Source: Apopatocola sp963628785 (GTDB taxonomy: Bacteria > Bacillota > Clostridia > Oscillospirales > Oscillospiraceae). From it: a stretch of 12,221 nt of DNA. Every line of letters starts with the position of its first letter. The first letter of the stretch is position 1. Where the stretch lies: contig CAVGGQ010000058.1 in assembly GCA_963628785.1 (NCBI GenBank), positions 1 through 12,221 of the forward strand, read 5' to 3'. The notes below the pieces were generated by a model. It made no database searches and was not told where the DNA came from. It was given only the letters and a program-made list of their open reading frames with translations. A program made the translations under genes and the position numbers. Below, piece after piece: positions 6,938 through 12,221 of this stretch.

Positions 6938-8212
6938 TCAGCGGCATTTATAATCAACTTTGCGTGCGATCTTGATGCGGAAGGTCTCTTCCGGCACGCC
7001 TTCCGTCTCTTCCCAAACATGCCATTCGGGGCTTACCAGCGTTTTGACCATGCCGTACCACATGGCGGTATAGGCGGTGGTCAGCTCATTCAGTCCGCGG
7101 TTGAATGCTTTGCGGTTAATATCGTAAATGACTTCTTCGGAGTTGAATGCCACGATCTCATAGGGCGTCAGAACGCTCTGGAGGATCATCTCGATATAGC
7201 CACCAAGCACACGTCCGTCGTTGATATCGTTGGGAACGCCCAGCCAACTTCTCAGTCCGTCGATGGCAAAACGTTCGGAGAACATAGCCTTGCCGGCGCC
7301 TTCGAAGCAACAGATCACGATGTTGTTCACATATTCCCGCGTGAACTTGCCCGCCCGGATCAGGCCGTTTATGGGGTTGATAACATAGTCCGTGCCCAAA
7401 GCGTAGGTAACGGCGCCGTCGGCATAATAGTCATCGCAGTCCATTTCCATGCAGGTGCCGCTGCGGTACTTGTAGCCGAACTCGCTGCGCATGGGCTGGG
7501 TCTCTTTGACCATTTCTTCTCTGGGCGTAAACTTGATATAGTCCGTGGTGGCGGCGTGAGCCGTGCCGAGGTTGTCCCAAATCTTCTCGCGGGGCGGCAT
7601 GGGATATTTGTTGCGGTTCTCGCAAAGGACACGGCAGTGGATATCGCCGCAGCCGCGCGCTTCGACCATTTCATACTCGCAGCCTTCGCCGCAGCAGCGG
7701 CCGATCTCTTCCAGAGAGGCCGTCGAGGTACGGCAGATCTCGCTGCCCATAATGTCCCAGGGGCAGGAGTCCAGCTCTTTTTCCGCACGGTAGGTGCCGA
7801 AGTCATTGACGCGGCCCCGCATCAGCAGGCGCTCATCGCCGTTGTCGCCGAACACGGCCGCACGGAAACCGCCGGTGTTGTCGGTTCCGGTGAAGAACGG
7901 GTGCATATAGTGCTTGGCCAGATGGTATTCGCGGTAAGGATAGCCGGGAGCCGCTTCCATCTTTCTGAATACATAGTCCTTGACGCCGACATCGGTCTTG
8001 CACATCAAAGTGCAGCGTTCGTCATAGTCGGGGACGAGAATGCGGAGCACCTCCTGATAAACCGCTCCGATCGTGGCGTGATGCCGGCAGGCGTAGTGGT
8101 AAGCATCGTGAAAGGATACCAGCTTTTCCCACGGGGATTTCAGCGCAGGATGAAGCGGAAGGGACTTGCTGCCCACCTCTCTCGGCAGGCGATCATCAAT
8201 TTTTTGGCTCAT
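6938..8212 (-). CDS. Cysteine-rich protein of unknown function with a V4R/ATC-hydrolase-like motif
   Basis: A 424-residue soluble protein that I cannot assign to a characterised family. It has 16 cysteines, mostly in clusters: C67/C71, C150/C160, C173/C174/C178, C188/C193/C197, C254/C259 and C301/C302. The stretch from CPWDIMGSEIC (150-160) to EARGCGDIHCR (184-194) resembles the E-x3-C-x-G-D-x2-C ending of V4R small-molecule-binding domains and of L-2-amino-thiazoline-4-carboxylate-hydrolase-like proteins. This was seen by eye and is weak. The second half (about 250-424) has a different character and may be another domain. There is no signal peptide or membrane segment. ATG 8212 is chosen because AAGGAGG lies 8 bases before it; an in-frame TTG at 8218 would be only 2 bases from that site. 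It is first in the operon, 18 bp before the GcvT-like gene, so a shared complex or reaction is likely. Confidence 0.8.
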   Translation of the reverse strand: MSQKIDDRLPREVGSKSLPLHPALKSPWEKLVSFHDAYHYACRHHATIGAVYQEVLRILVPDYDERCTLMCKTDVGVKDYVFRKMEAAPGYPYREYHLAKHYMHPFFTGTDNTGGFRAAVFGDNGDERLLMRGRVNDFGTYRAEKELDSCPWDIMGSEICRTSTASLEEIGRCCGEGCEYEMVEARGCGDIHCRVLCENRNKYPMPPREKIWDNLGTAHAATTDYIKFTPREEMVKETQPMRSEFGYKYRSGTCMEMDCDDYYADGAVTYALGTDYVINPINGLIRAGKFTREYVNNIVICCFEGAGKAMFSERFAIDGLRSWLGVPNDINDGRVLGGYIEMILQSVLTPYEIVAFNSEEVIYDINRKAFNRGLNELTTAYTAMWYGMVKTLVSPEWHVWEETEGVPEETFRIKIARKVDYKCR

Positions 8213-8245
8213 AGTCAATTCCTCCTTCTTTTCGCGGTCGGTTTG

Positions 8246-8270
8246 CAGCGGTCGGATGCTTCTGCCGCTG
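8246..8270 (-). promoter_or_regulatory. Inverted repeat in the operon leader
   Basis: CAGCGG (8246-8251) and CCGCTG (8265-8270) are perfect 6-base inverted arms around 13 bases. They lie just downstream of the predicted transcription start and upstream of the first operon gene. This could be a binding site for the adjacent PucR regulator or a hairpin in the mRNA leader. No second copy is found near the other promoters. Confidence 0.35.
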
Positions 8271-8281
8271 TTTCCGAATTG

Positions 8282-8310
8282 AATATACCTGCCGGGCGGC
8301 GAACTGTGTA
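8282..8310 (-). promoter_or_regulatory. Candidate promoter of the seven-gene operon
   Basis: Read on the minus strand, TACACA (8305-8310) and TATATT (8282-8287) are separated by 17 bases, matching the SigA consensus at 4 of 6 and 5 of 6 positions. It lies between the PucR terminator and the first operon gene, giving a leader of about 63 bases. The weak -35 box suits an activator-dependent promoter. Confidence 0.5.
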
Positions 8311-8312
8311 CC

Positions 8313-8328
8313 CCCCGAAAAAACGGGG
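8313..8328. terminator. Second hairpin behind the PucR terminator
   Basis: CCCCG, A6, CGGGG form a compact 5-bp stem. On the minus strand it directly follows the T-tract of the main terminator and may be a backup or anti-readthrough hairpin. Its CGGGGAA side (8324-8330) could also pair with TTCCCCG (8341-8347) of the main terminator, so the two structures compete. Confidence 0.35.
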
Positions 8329-8330
8329 AA

Positions 8331-8364
8331 ATAAAAAAGCTTCCCCGCAGATTTTCGGGGAAGC
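8331..8364 (-). terminator. Rho-independent terminator of the PucR gene
   Basis: GCTTCCCCG (8339-8347) pairs perfectly with CGGGGAAGC (8356-8364) around an 8-base loop. On the minus strand the 9-bp stem is followed by TTTTTTAT. It starts 15 bp after the regulator's stop codon and separates the regulator from the operon downstream. Confidence 0.88.
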
Positions 8365-8378
8365 AATTCAGGGATCCT

Positions 8379-9986
8379 TCAGAGGATCGTCTCTACATTT
8401 TTGAACTCCGTCGGCAGAAAATCCGCAGACGGAGGATTTTCATCTGCCCAACGGTCTCTCTCGGTCGGTGAGGATGTCATATCTTTTTGCAGGCGGTAAG
8501 CGTTTTCAATGAGATACAGCTCTGTACGCTGCTTCGGATCGTCAAGATCCGCCTCCAGAATGGACTTGATGCGTTCCAGCCGTTCGATCAGCGTGCTGCG
8601 GTGGATATAGAGTGCCTTGGCGGTTTGCGAAATGCTGCGTTCATTATCCAGATACACATGCAGCGTTTCAACATAGTCGATCTGCGCTGTCTTGTTGAAC
8701 TCCACCAGCTTATGAAACCCGGTGCAGTCGATGAGCGAGGCCGGAAATTCTCCGAGAGCATTCAATATCATATATGTGAACATATAGTCCCGGAAGGAAA
8801 AGATCCTCTCCTCCGGCCGGTTGGCGAGACCGAATTCCAGTGCAATGGAGGCCTGACGGTAGAAATAGCGGATCTGCCCGCTTTTCTCCAGCGTGTAAGC
8901 GTTGCTTATGCCGACGATCAGATCCATTTTTCGGAGGAACTCGGCAAATTGCTGCGTTCGGAATTTATTTTCCTCGCCGGGCATAAAAGCTACGATAGAG
9001 GATTCGTATTCGAGGACTACGCTGCCCGCGAATGTGGTTTCCAGCTGCTCTTTTAAGTATTCGACCGGTACCTTTTTTCGCGCACGGCTACCGCGAATGA
9101 TCTTTGCGCAATAAAAATAGTCTCGGGAAGACTGCGCCAATATCGTCTGCCGGTCCACATTCGTGAGGGGATTTCCGTCCAGCAGGGTACGGTAGATGCG
9201 TTCCGCACTGCGAAATTCATCGGATGTCAATGTTTTCCAGCGAGCCACGGTTTTTCCCACGATCTCGGCAAAGTACTGGCATAGCGCGCCGTCTCCGGCC
9301 CGAAACGGCCGCTTAATAAAAGCGATCTTCAGGTTGCCTATATAGGTCTTGTCCTTGAAAAGGTTGATGCTGAAATGCGTTTTGCCGTCATAGATAATAC
9401 TGAAGGGCTCCCGTTTTGACATATCGTATGTCGTTTGGCGTAAGCTTTCGGAAATATGGCGTTTTTGAAAGAGATTGTTCTCATCCGGGCGCATGATATG
9501 CATATCATCTCTTTGATCGATAATGCTGCTGTACGCCAGATAGCGAAAATCCGCGTCAATCACAACGATGGGATTTTCAAAAATCGGGTAGCTGATCTCA
9601 ATGAGGCGGTTCAGATCCGCGGAAGTCATAAGGATATTCCACATTTCCCGGTCCCACTCATCAAAGCGATTGAATATGCGCTGCACGGCGTTGCATACGG
9701 CAATGAGATCCCTGTCTGCGACCACGAGGCACGGGCATGTCCCGCTGAGATATACCGCCGGTGCCGAAGTGCCGACGCAGATGACAACGGCCCCGTCGCG
9801 GAAAACCGGGTTGGGCGGAAGTGACTCGGCGGGTGCAATGGTGAGAGAGTTTTCCTCAAACTCTCTTCCTTTGCCGGGATAGAGGATCGGCCGGTCCAGG
9901 TTTAAGTGTTTGGCATGGCGCCCGTATTTCCGCACGTCAAAAGTATCGGACAGAGCATCGAAAAGAATGTCTGCATTCAGCTTCAA
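8379..9986 (-). CDS. PucR-type transcriptional regulator
   Basis: A 535-residue DNA-binding regulator. The C-terminal 60 residues (about 438-497; YVETLHVYLDNERSISQTAKALYIHRSTLIERLERI) form the PucR/CdaR helix-turn-helix typical of carbohydrate-diacid, purine and other catabolic regulators. The central part (about 255-400) fits a GGDEF-like CdaR domain, and the N-terminal 250 residues are probably the sensory region. Start choice: the TTG at 9986 has AGAGGAG 8 bases upstream. A longer frame from the TTG at 10010 has no ribosome binding site and would begin about at the transcription start. With its own promoter and terminator, and placed directly before the seven-gene operon in the same direction, it is the likely regulator of that operon. 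The ligand is unknown. Confidence 0.88.
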   Translation of the reverse strand: MKLNADILFDALSDTFDVRKYGRHAKHLNLDRPILYPGKGREFEENSLTIAPAESLPPNPVFRDGAVVICVGTSAPAVYLSGTCPCLVVADRDLIAVCNAVQRIFNRFDEWDREMWNILMTSADLNRLIEISYPIFENPIVVIDADFRYLAYSSIIDQRDDMHIMRPDENNLFQKRHISESLRQTTYDMSKREPFSIIYDGKTHFSINLFKDKTYIGNLKIAFIKRPFRAGDGALCQYFAEIVGKTVARWKTLTSDEFRSAERIYRTLLDGNPLTNVDRQTILAQSSRDYFYCAKIIRGSRARKKVPVEYLKEQLETTFAGSVVLEYESSIVAFMPGEENKFRTQQFAEFLRKMDLIVGISNAYTLEKSGQIRYFYRQASIALEFGLANRPEERIFSFRDYMFTYMILNALGEFPASLIDCTGFHKLVEFNKTAQIDYVETLHVYLDNERSISQTAKALYIHRSTLIERLERIKSILEADLDDPKQRTELYLIENAYRLQKDMTSSPTERDRWADENPPSADFLPTEFKNVETIL

Positions 9987-10015
9987 GCCGATCACTCCTC
10001 TCTTTTTCAAAGTAC

Positions 10016-10044
10016 AGTATAGTGAATTTCACCACAAATTTCAA
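10016..10044 (-). promoter_or_regulatory. PucR gene promoter with palindromic spacer
   Basis: On the minus strand, TTGAAA (10039-10044) and TATACT (10016-10021) lie 17 bases apart, 5 of 6 matches each to the SigA boxes. The spacer holds the palindrome GTGAA-T-TTCAC (10022-10032). The predicted start gives a leader of only about 23 bases containing the AGAGGAG site. The palindrome is well placed to act as an operator, perhaps for autoregulation. Confidence 0.7.
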
Positions 10045-10125
10045 TGTCTTTTTCCGCATCTTACCGCAATCTGCTATTTTACCAAAAAAGGAGCCCCGCA
10101 TATGTGCGGATTTTACCCGTTAGAA

Positions 10126-10139
10126 ATATCGTGCGATAT
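10126..10139. promoter_or_regulatory. Palindrome upstream of the PucR promoter
   Basis: ATATCG-TG-CGATAT is a perfect 6+6 palindrome about 80 bp upstream of the PucR -35 box. A 2-base centre argues against an RNA hairpin and for a possible dimeric protein-binding site. There is no other support. Confidence 0.25.
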
Positions 10140-10167
10140 CCCGCGCGGCACAACGAAATCGATGGGG

Positions 10168-10225
10168 AAAAAGTGAGGGAATTGAAAGCCGGCCGTTCCG
10201 CACGGAAAAAGAGTCTGCTCCTCAC
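10168..10225 (-). terminator. Possible terminator of the LuxR-type gene
   Basis: On the minus strand, GTGAGG (10220-10225, overlapping the stop codon) can pair with CCTCAC (10173-10178), which is followed by TTTTT. The loop is long (41 bases) and contains a smaller palindrome, TTCCG-CA-CGGAA (10196-10207). The geometry is poorer than that of the other terminators here. Confidence 0.35.
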
Positions 10226-11001
10226 TGCCTGTAAAACAGCCGGTTGAGTTCCTGGCGGTTGGAGATGTTGCATTTCCGGTAGATGTTGGCTATGTGGCGG
10301 TAGACGGTGTTGATGCTGATGTTCAGGCGCTGCGCGATCAGGGTGGGAGTAAGACCGTCGAGAAGGAGCTCCGTGATCTCCGTTTCGCGTTCCGTAAGAA
10401 AGTGCTCCTTTTTGAAAGACTGCATCGGTACCGAAGCGCTCTCCGCGCCGATCAGCAGGTCGATGTGGTAATTCTCGATGAGCGGATGGATCTTCTTTGC
10501 AAGTTCGATCTCCCGATAGGAAAAATGGGTGTCCTGCATCCGGTCAAGCGTGATGATGCTGCGAATGCAGTTGTCGTGATCCGCAAAACCGATGCCCAGG
10601 CTGTGGCAGAGATGGAGTGAGCGCACATAGTCGTCCAGAAAGATGCTCCCGGGTTCCGGCGCCTCCGACCCGTACCAGTAGTTGCGCGGTGTGACCTTCT
10701 CCTCCTGCGAGAGATGCATGGGCTCCTTGAAAGAAAGCCGGCTGTAGACCATGCTGTTCTCGTAATAATAGAGAAAGTCCTTCCACTGCCGCTCGTTCAC
10801 GCCGAACAGCTTTGAGCCGCAGATCTTTCCCGACTTATCCAAAAACAGAATGCGTGCCTGATCATACGGGATCTGAGCGCGGATATCGCTCACAAATTGA
10901 ATGCATAGATCCGTGACCGTGCGCCGCGCGCCGCAGCGGAGCAGGAAGCGGTAAATGCGCTCCAACTGCTCCTCCGATCCGTTCTCTCGTTTCTGTTCCA
11001 T
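10222..11001 (-). CDS. LuxR-family regulator with GAF-like N-terminus
   Basis: A 259-residue soluble transcription factor. The C-terminal LuxR/NarL helix-turn-helix covers about residues 200-257 (FLTERETEITELLLDGLTPTLIAQRLNISINTVYRHIANI). Residues about 15-180 have a GAF-like pattern ending in LGIGFADHDNCIRSIITLDR..FSYREIELAKKIHPLIENY, suggesting a ligand-binding sensor rather than a phosphoacceptor receiver. ATG 11001 is preferred because AAAGGAG lies 4 bases before it. The in-frame ATG at 11022 has only a weak AGGA 11 bases upstream and falls inside a predicted operator. The gene is divergent from an SDR gene and shares its 163-bp control region. It therefore probably controls that gene and itself. 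Effector unknown. Confidence 0.87.
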   Translation of the reverse strand: MEQKRENGSEEQLERIYRFLLRCGARRTVTDLCIQFVSDIRAQIPYDQARILFLDKSGKICGSKLFGVNERQWKDFLYYYENSMVYSRLSFKEPMHLSQEEKVTPRNYWYGSEAPEPGSIFLDDYVRSLHLCHSLGIGFADHDNCIRSIITLDRMQDTHFSYREIELAKKIHPLIENYHIDLLIGAESASVPMQSFKKEHFLTERETEITELLLDGLTPTLIAQRLNISINTVYRHIANIYRKCNISNRQELNRLFYRQ

Positions 11002-11016
11002 ACGGCTCCTTTCAAA

Positions 11017-11034
11017 ATGCATAATTTTATGTAT
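11017..11034. promoter_or_regulatory. Operator-like palindrome, left copy
   Basis: ATGCATAA-TT-TTATGTAT is palindromic at 7 of 8 arm positions, with core CATAA-NN-TTATG. It lies in the leader of the LuxR-type gene. Including flanks, about 20 bases (11014-11033) recur inverted at 11052-11071 with 18 of 20 identical. Confidence 0.55.
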
Positions 11035-11050
11035 CCTACAACGAGTTCGA

Positions 11051-11068
11051 TTACATAACTTTATGCAT
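11051..11068. promoter_or_regulatory. Operator-like palindrome, right copy
   Basis: The same CATAA-NN-TTATG core (11054-11065) is centred 34 bp from the left copy. It overlaps the predicted start of the LuxR-type transcript and abuts the poor -35 region of the SDR promoter. Binding here could repress the regulator's own promoter and help the opposite one. Confidence 0.55.
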
Positions 11069-11095
11069 TTTATTATAGCATTTCACCGCTATAAT
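11067..11095 (+). promoter_or_regulatory. Promoter of the divergent SDR gene
   Basis: A perfect -10 box TATAAT lies at 11090-11095. The -35 region 17 bases upstream (ATTTTA, 11067-11072) is poor and touches the right operator. The predicted leader is about 63 bases and includes a small hairpin CCGAT-N6-ATCGG (11107-11122). A good -10 with a bad -35 beside a regulator site suggests activator dependence. Confidence 0.5.
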
Positions 11096-11100
11096 GTAAA
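11072..11100 (-). promoter_or_regulatory. Promoter of the LuxR-type gene
   Basis: On the minus strand, TTTACA (11095-11100) and TATAAT (11072-11077) are 17 bases apart, matching SigA boxes at 5 of 6 and 6 of 6. It overlaps the SDR promoter face to face: the two -10 boxes lie inside each other's promoter span, so both cannot be occupied by polymerase at once. Its start would fall near 11065, inside the right operator. Confidence 0.65.
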
Positions 11101-11164
11101 TAGAGACCGATAATTTCATCGGCGAATTTCTTAAAATTATCTAATTTGCACAAGGAGGAGAATC

Positions 11165-12115
11165 ATGGCAAAAACAGCAAACAGACGCATCGATCCGGAA
11201 GCTCTCTCGCGCATGAATGCGCAGCAGGCGAAGTCCCTGCAGGAGATATTCGTTCAATGCATGCAGGGAAAAGTCGCGCTCGTGAGCGGCGGCGCCTCCG
11301 GCCTGGGCTACATGGTCGTGAGCCGACTGTGCGAAGCCGGAGCGAAAGTCGTCATTGCCTCCCGAGGAGAAGAGCGAGCCAAACGCGCACTGGAAGATTT
11401 TAAGGCAAAAGGCTATGAAGTCAGCTGGGTCCAAACCGATGTATCCAAAGTGGCCGACTGCTATGCCGCCGTGGACTACGCGACTTCCGCTTACGGAAGC
11501 CTCGATGTGCTGGTGACATGCGCCGCCGGATGGTCGAGCTACTCCTATTTGGATCTGCCCGAGGAAGTGTACGACCGCGTCATGGACATCGATATGAAGG
11601 GAAGCTACTTCCTGGGTCAGGCGGCCGCGCGGTACATGGTCGCCAACAAGATCAAAGGAAAGATCGTCTTCATTTCCTCCGCAGCGCACCTGGGCGAAGG
11701 CCCAAAGGGCATCGGCATGAACAGCTACTATGCCGCCGCCAAAGCCGGTGTGGTCGCCATGACGAAGACCGTCTCCGGAGAGCTTCGGCAGTACGGCATC
11801 AATGTCAACTGCGTCGCCCCCGGCGGTATGCTCAGCGCCGGCGTATTCACGCAGGGCACGGAGGCGTTCGCGCTGTACGGGCCGGAATATAAAGCCGTCC
11901 GCGATTCCCACGGTTCGGGAAGCCCCGACCCGACGCCGCTGGCGATGAACCCCGACGAAGTGGCGAGAGTCGTCTTCGCCATGTGCACCCCGATGGCCGA
12001 CTTCATGCAGGGCGAGACCGTCAATGTGAACGGCGGCACCCTGATGATCACGCAGGAGCGCCCCTTCAGCTTTACCGTCCCCGGCTGTGTCCCCGGCCCC
12101 AAAGCCGAAGAATGA
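11165..12115 (+). CDS. Short-chain dehydrogenase/reductase with extended N-terminus
   Basis: A 316-residue cytoplasmic SDR, longer than the usual 250. The core is preceded by about 35 polar residues and followed by a proline/glycine-rich tail (about 296-316). The Rossmann motif SGGASGLG is at 41-48. Strand 2 ends in Ser66-Arg67, typical of NADP(H) use. TCAAG (118-122) replaces NNAG. The catalytic Ser171/172 and Tyr189-x3-Lys193 (YAAAK) are present. The helix-4 asparagine is replaced by Asp143 (DIDMKG). VAPGGM and GETVNVNGG blocks follow as in fabG-like enzymes. The start at 11165 has AAGGAGG seven bases upstream. It is the only plus-strand gene, divergent from the LuxR-type regulator that probably controls it. 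Not closely similar to the SDR at 1899. Substrate unknown. Confidence 0.9.
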   Translation: MAKTANRRIDPEALSRMNAQQAKSLQEIFVQCMQGKVALVSGGASGLGYMVVSRLCEAGAKVVIASRGEERAKRALEDFKAKGYEVSWVQTDVSKVADCYAAVDYATSAYGSLDVLVTCAAGWSSYSYLDLPEEVYDRVMDIDMKGSYFLGQAAARYMVANKIKGKIVFISSAAHLGEGPKGIGMNSYYAAAKAGVVAMTKTVSGELRQYGINVNCVAPGGMLSAGVFTQGTEAFALYGPEYKAVRDSHGSGSPDPTPLAMNPDEVARVVFAMCTPMADFMQGETVNVNGGTLMITQERPFSFTVPGCVPGPKAEE

Positions 12116-12154
12116 CCCCGTCAAAGCACGCCCTAATAATAAATAATATAAAAA

Positions 12155-12221
12155 GGCAGCACCGCATAATTCGGCAAGAGCGATTTGCGAGAGAATTTTT
12201 GCCGAATCAAGGAAGAAAACC
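12155..12221 (+). repeat. Palindromic repeat copy cut by the window end
   Basis: Starting 40 bp after the SDR stop in an AT-rich stretch, the first 45 bases match 1768-1812 at about 37 positions, including GGCA-R-CACCGCATAA-Y-TCGGCAAG and TTTGCGAG. After that it diverges and forms a perfect inverted repeat of its own, TTCGGCAA (12170-12177) with TTGCCGAA (12199-12206). The right terminal repeat is not reached within the window. Confidence 0.65.

Noticed and set aside
357..8212. Bile-acid 7-dehydroxylation (bai) type operon
   Set aside because: There is an MFS gene and an SDR, but no CoA ligase, CoA transferase, old-yellow-enzyme flavoprotein or dehydratase of the bai type.
5570..8404. A 944-codon plus-strand open frame antisense to the GcvT-like and cysteine-rich genes
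   Set aside because: It is remarkably long, but it lies opposite well-supported genes with ribosome binding sites, shows no recognisable domain, has His/Asp/Val-rich shadow composition and runs into the PucR terminator. Codon bias of the real genes explains the lack of stops.
11018..11022. ATG at 11022 as start of the LuxR-type gene
   Set aside because: It lies within the left operator palindrome and lacks a good ribosome binding site; ATG 11001 is preceded by AAAGGAG.
11141..12124. A 327-codon minus-strand open frame opposite the divergent SDR
   Set aside because: The plus-strand SDR has a strong ribosome binding site and intact motifs. The antisense frame has shadow composition.
1..12221. 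CRISPR array, tRNA or rRNA genes, transposases, or phage genes
   Set aside because: No regularly spaced direct repeats, cloverleaf sequences, rRNA blocks or recognisable mobile-element proteins were seen on either strand.

Overview
The window (12,221 bp, roughly mid-50s % GC by eye) looks like an accessory catabolic locus of an anaerobic Bacillota-type bacterium. The evidence is strong AGGAGG-type ribosome binding sites on almost every gene, one TTG start, SigA-like promoters, rho-independent terminators, and PucR and LuxR regulators. Clostridia or Negativicutes would fit, but I cannot name a species. I see no rRNA, tRNA, CRISPR array, transposase or phage gene.

Layout: positions 1-356 hold no gene, but carry a strong minus-strand terminator and two degenerate copies of a small palindromic repeat. 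From 8212 down to 357, seven minus-strand genes form one probable operon. In transcription order they are: a cysteine-rich protein of unknown family (6938-8212), a GcvT-fold folate-dependent methyltransferase (5903-6919), two paralogous zinc-type alcohol dehydrogenases (4823-5872 and 3753-4760), an HSL-family esterase (2765-3718), a short-chain dehydrogenase with the 3-alpha-hydroxysteroid-dehydrogenase-like insertion (1899-2744), and a 14-helix MFS transporter (357-1733). Upstream, still on the minus strand, is a PucR-type regulator (8379-9986) with its own near-consensus promoter and terminator. Beyond it lies a LuxR-type regulator (10222-11001, minus), divergent from a second short-chain dehydrogenase (11165-12115, plus). 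Their shared intergenic region holds overlapping face-to-face promoters and two copies of a CATAA-NN-TTATG palindrome.

How the genes may work together (inference): the set reads as a pathway that imports or exports a small molecule (MFS), cleaves an ester (hydrolase), removes a methyl group onto tetrahydrofolate (GcvT-like enzyme with the cysteine-rich partner) and oxidises or reduces hydroxyl/keto groups (two Zn-ADHs and two SDRs). The substrate cannot be read from sequence; a methylated, hydroxylated or esterified alicyclic or aromatic compound would fit. PucR is the likely regulator of the long operon and LuxR of the divergent SDR.

The most promising novelty is the pair formed by the 424-residue cysteine-rich protein and the GcvT-like protein, 18 bp apart at the head of the operon. 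The second is a dispersed palindromic repeat family (one full-looking copy, one copy cut by the window end, two degenerate copies) that lies around and inside the locus.
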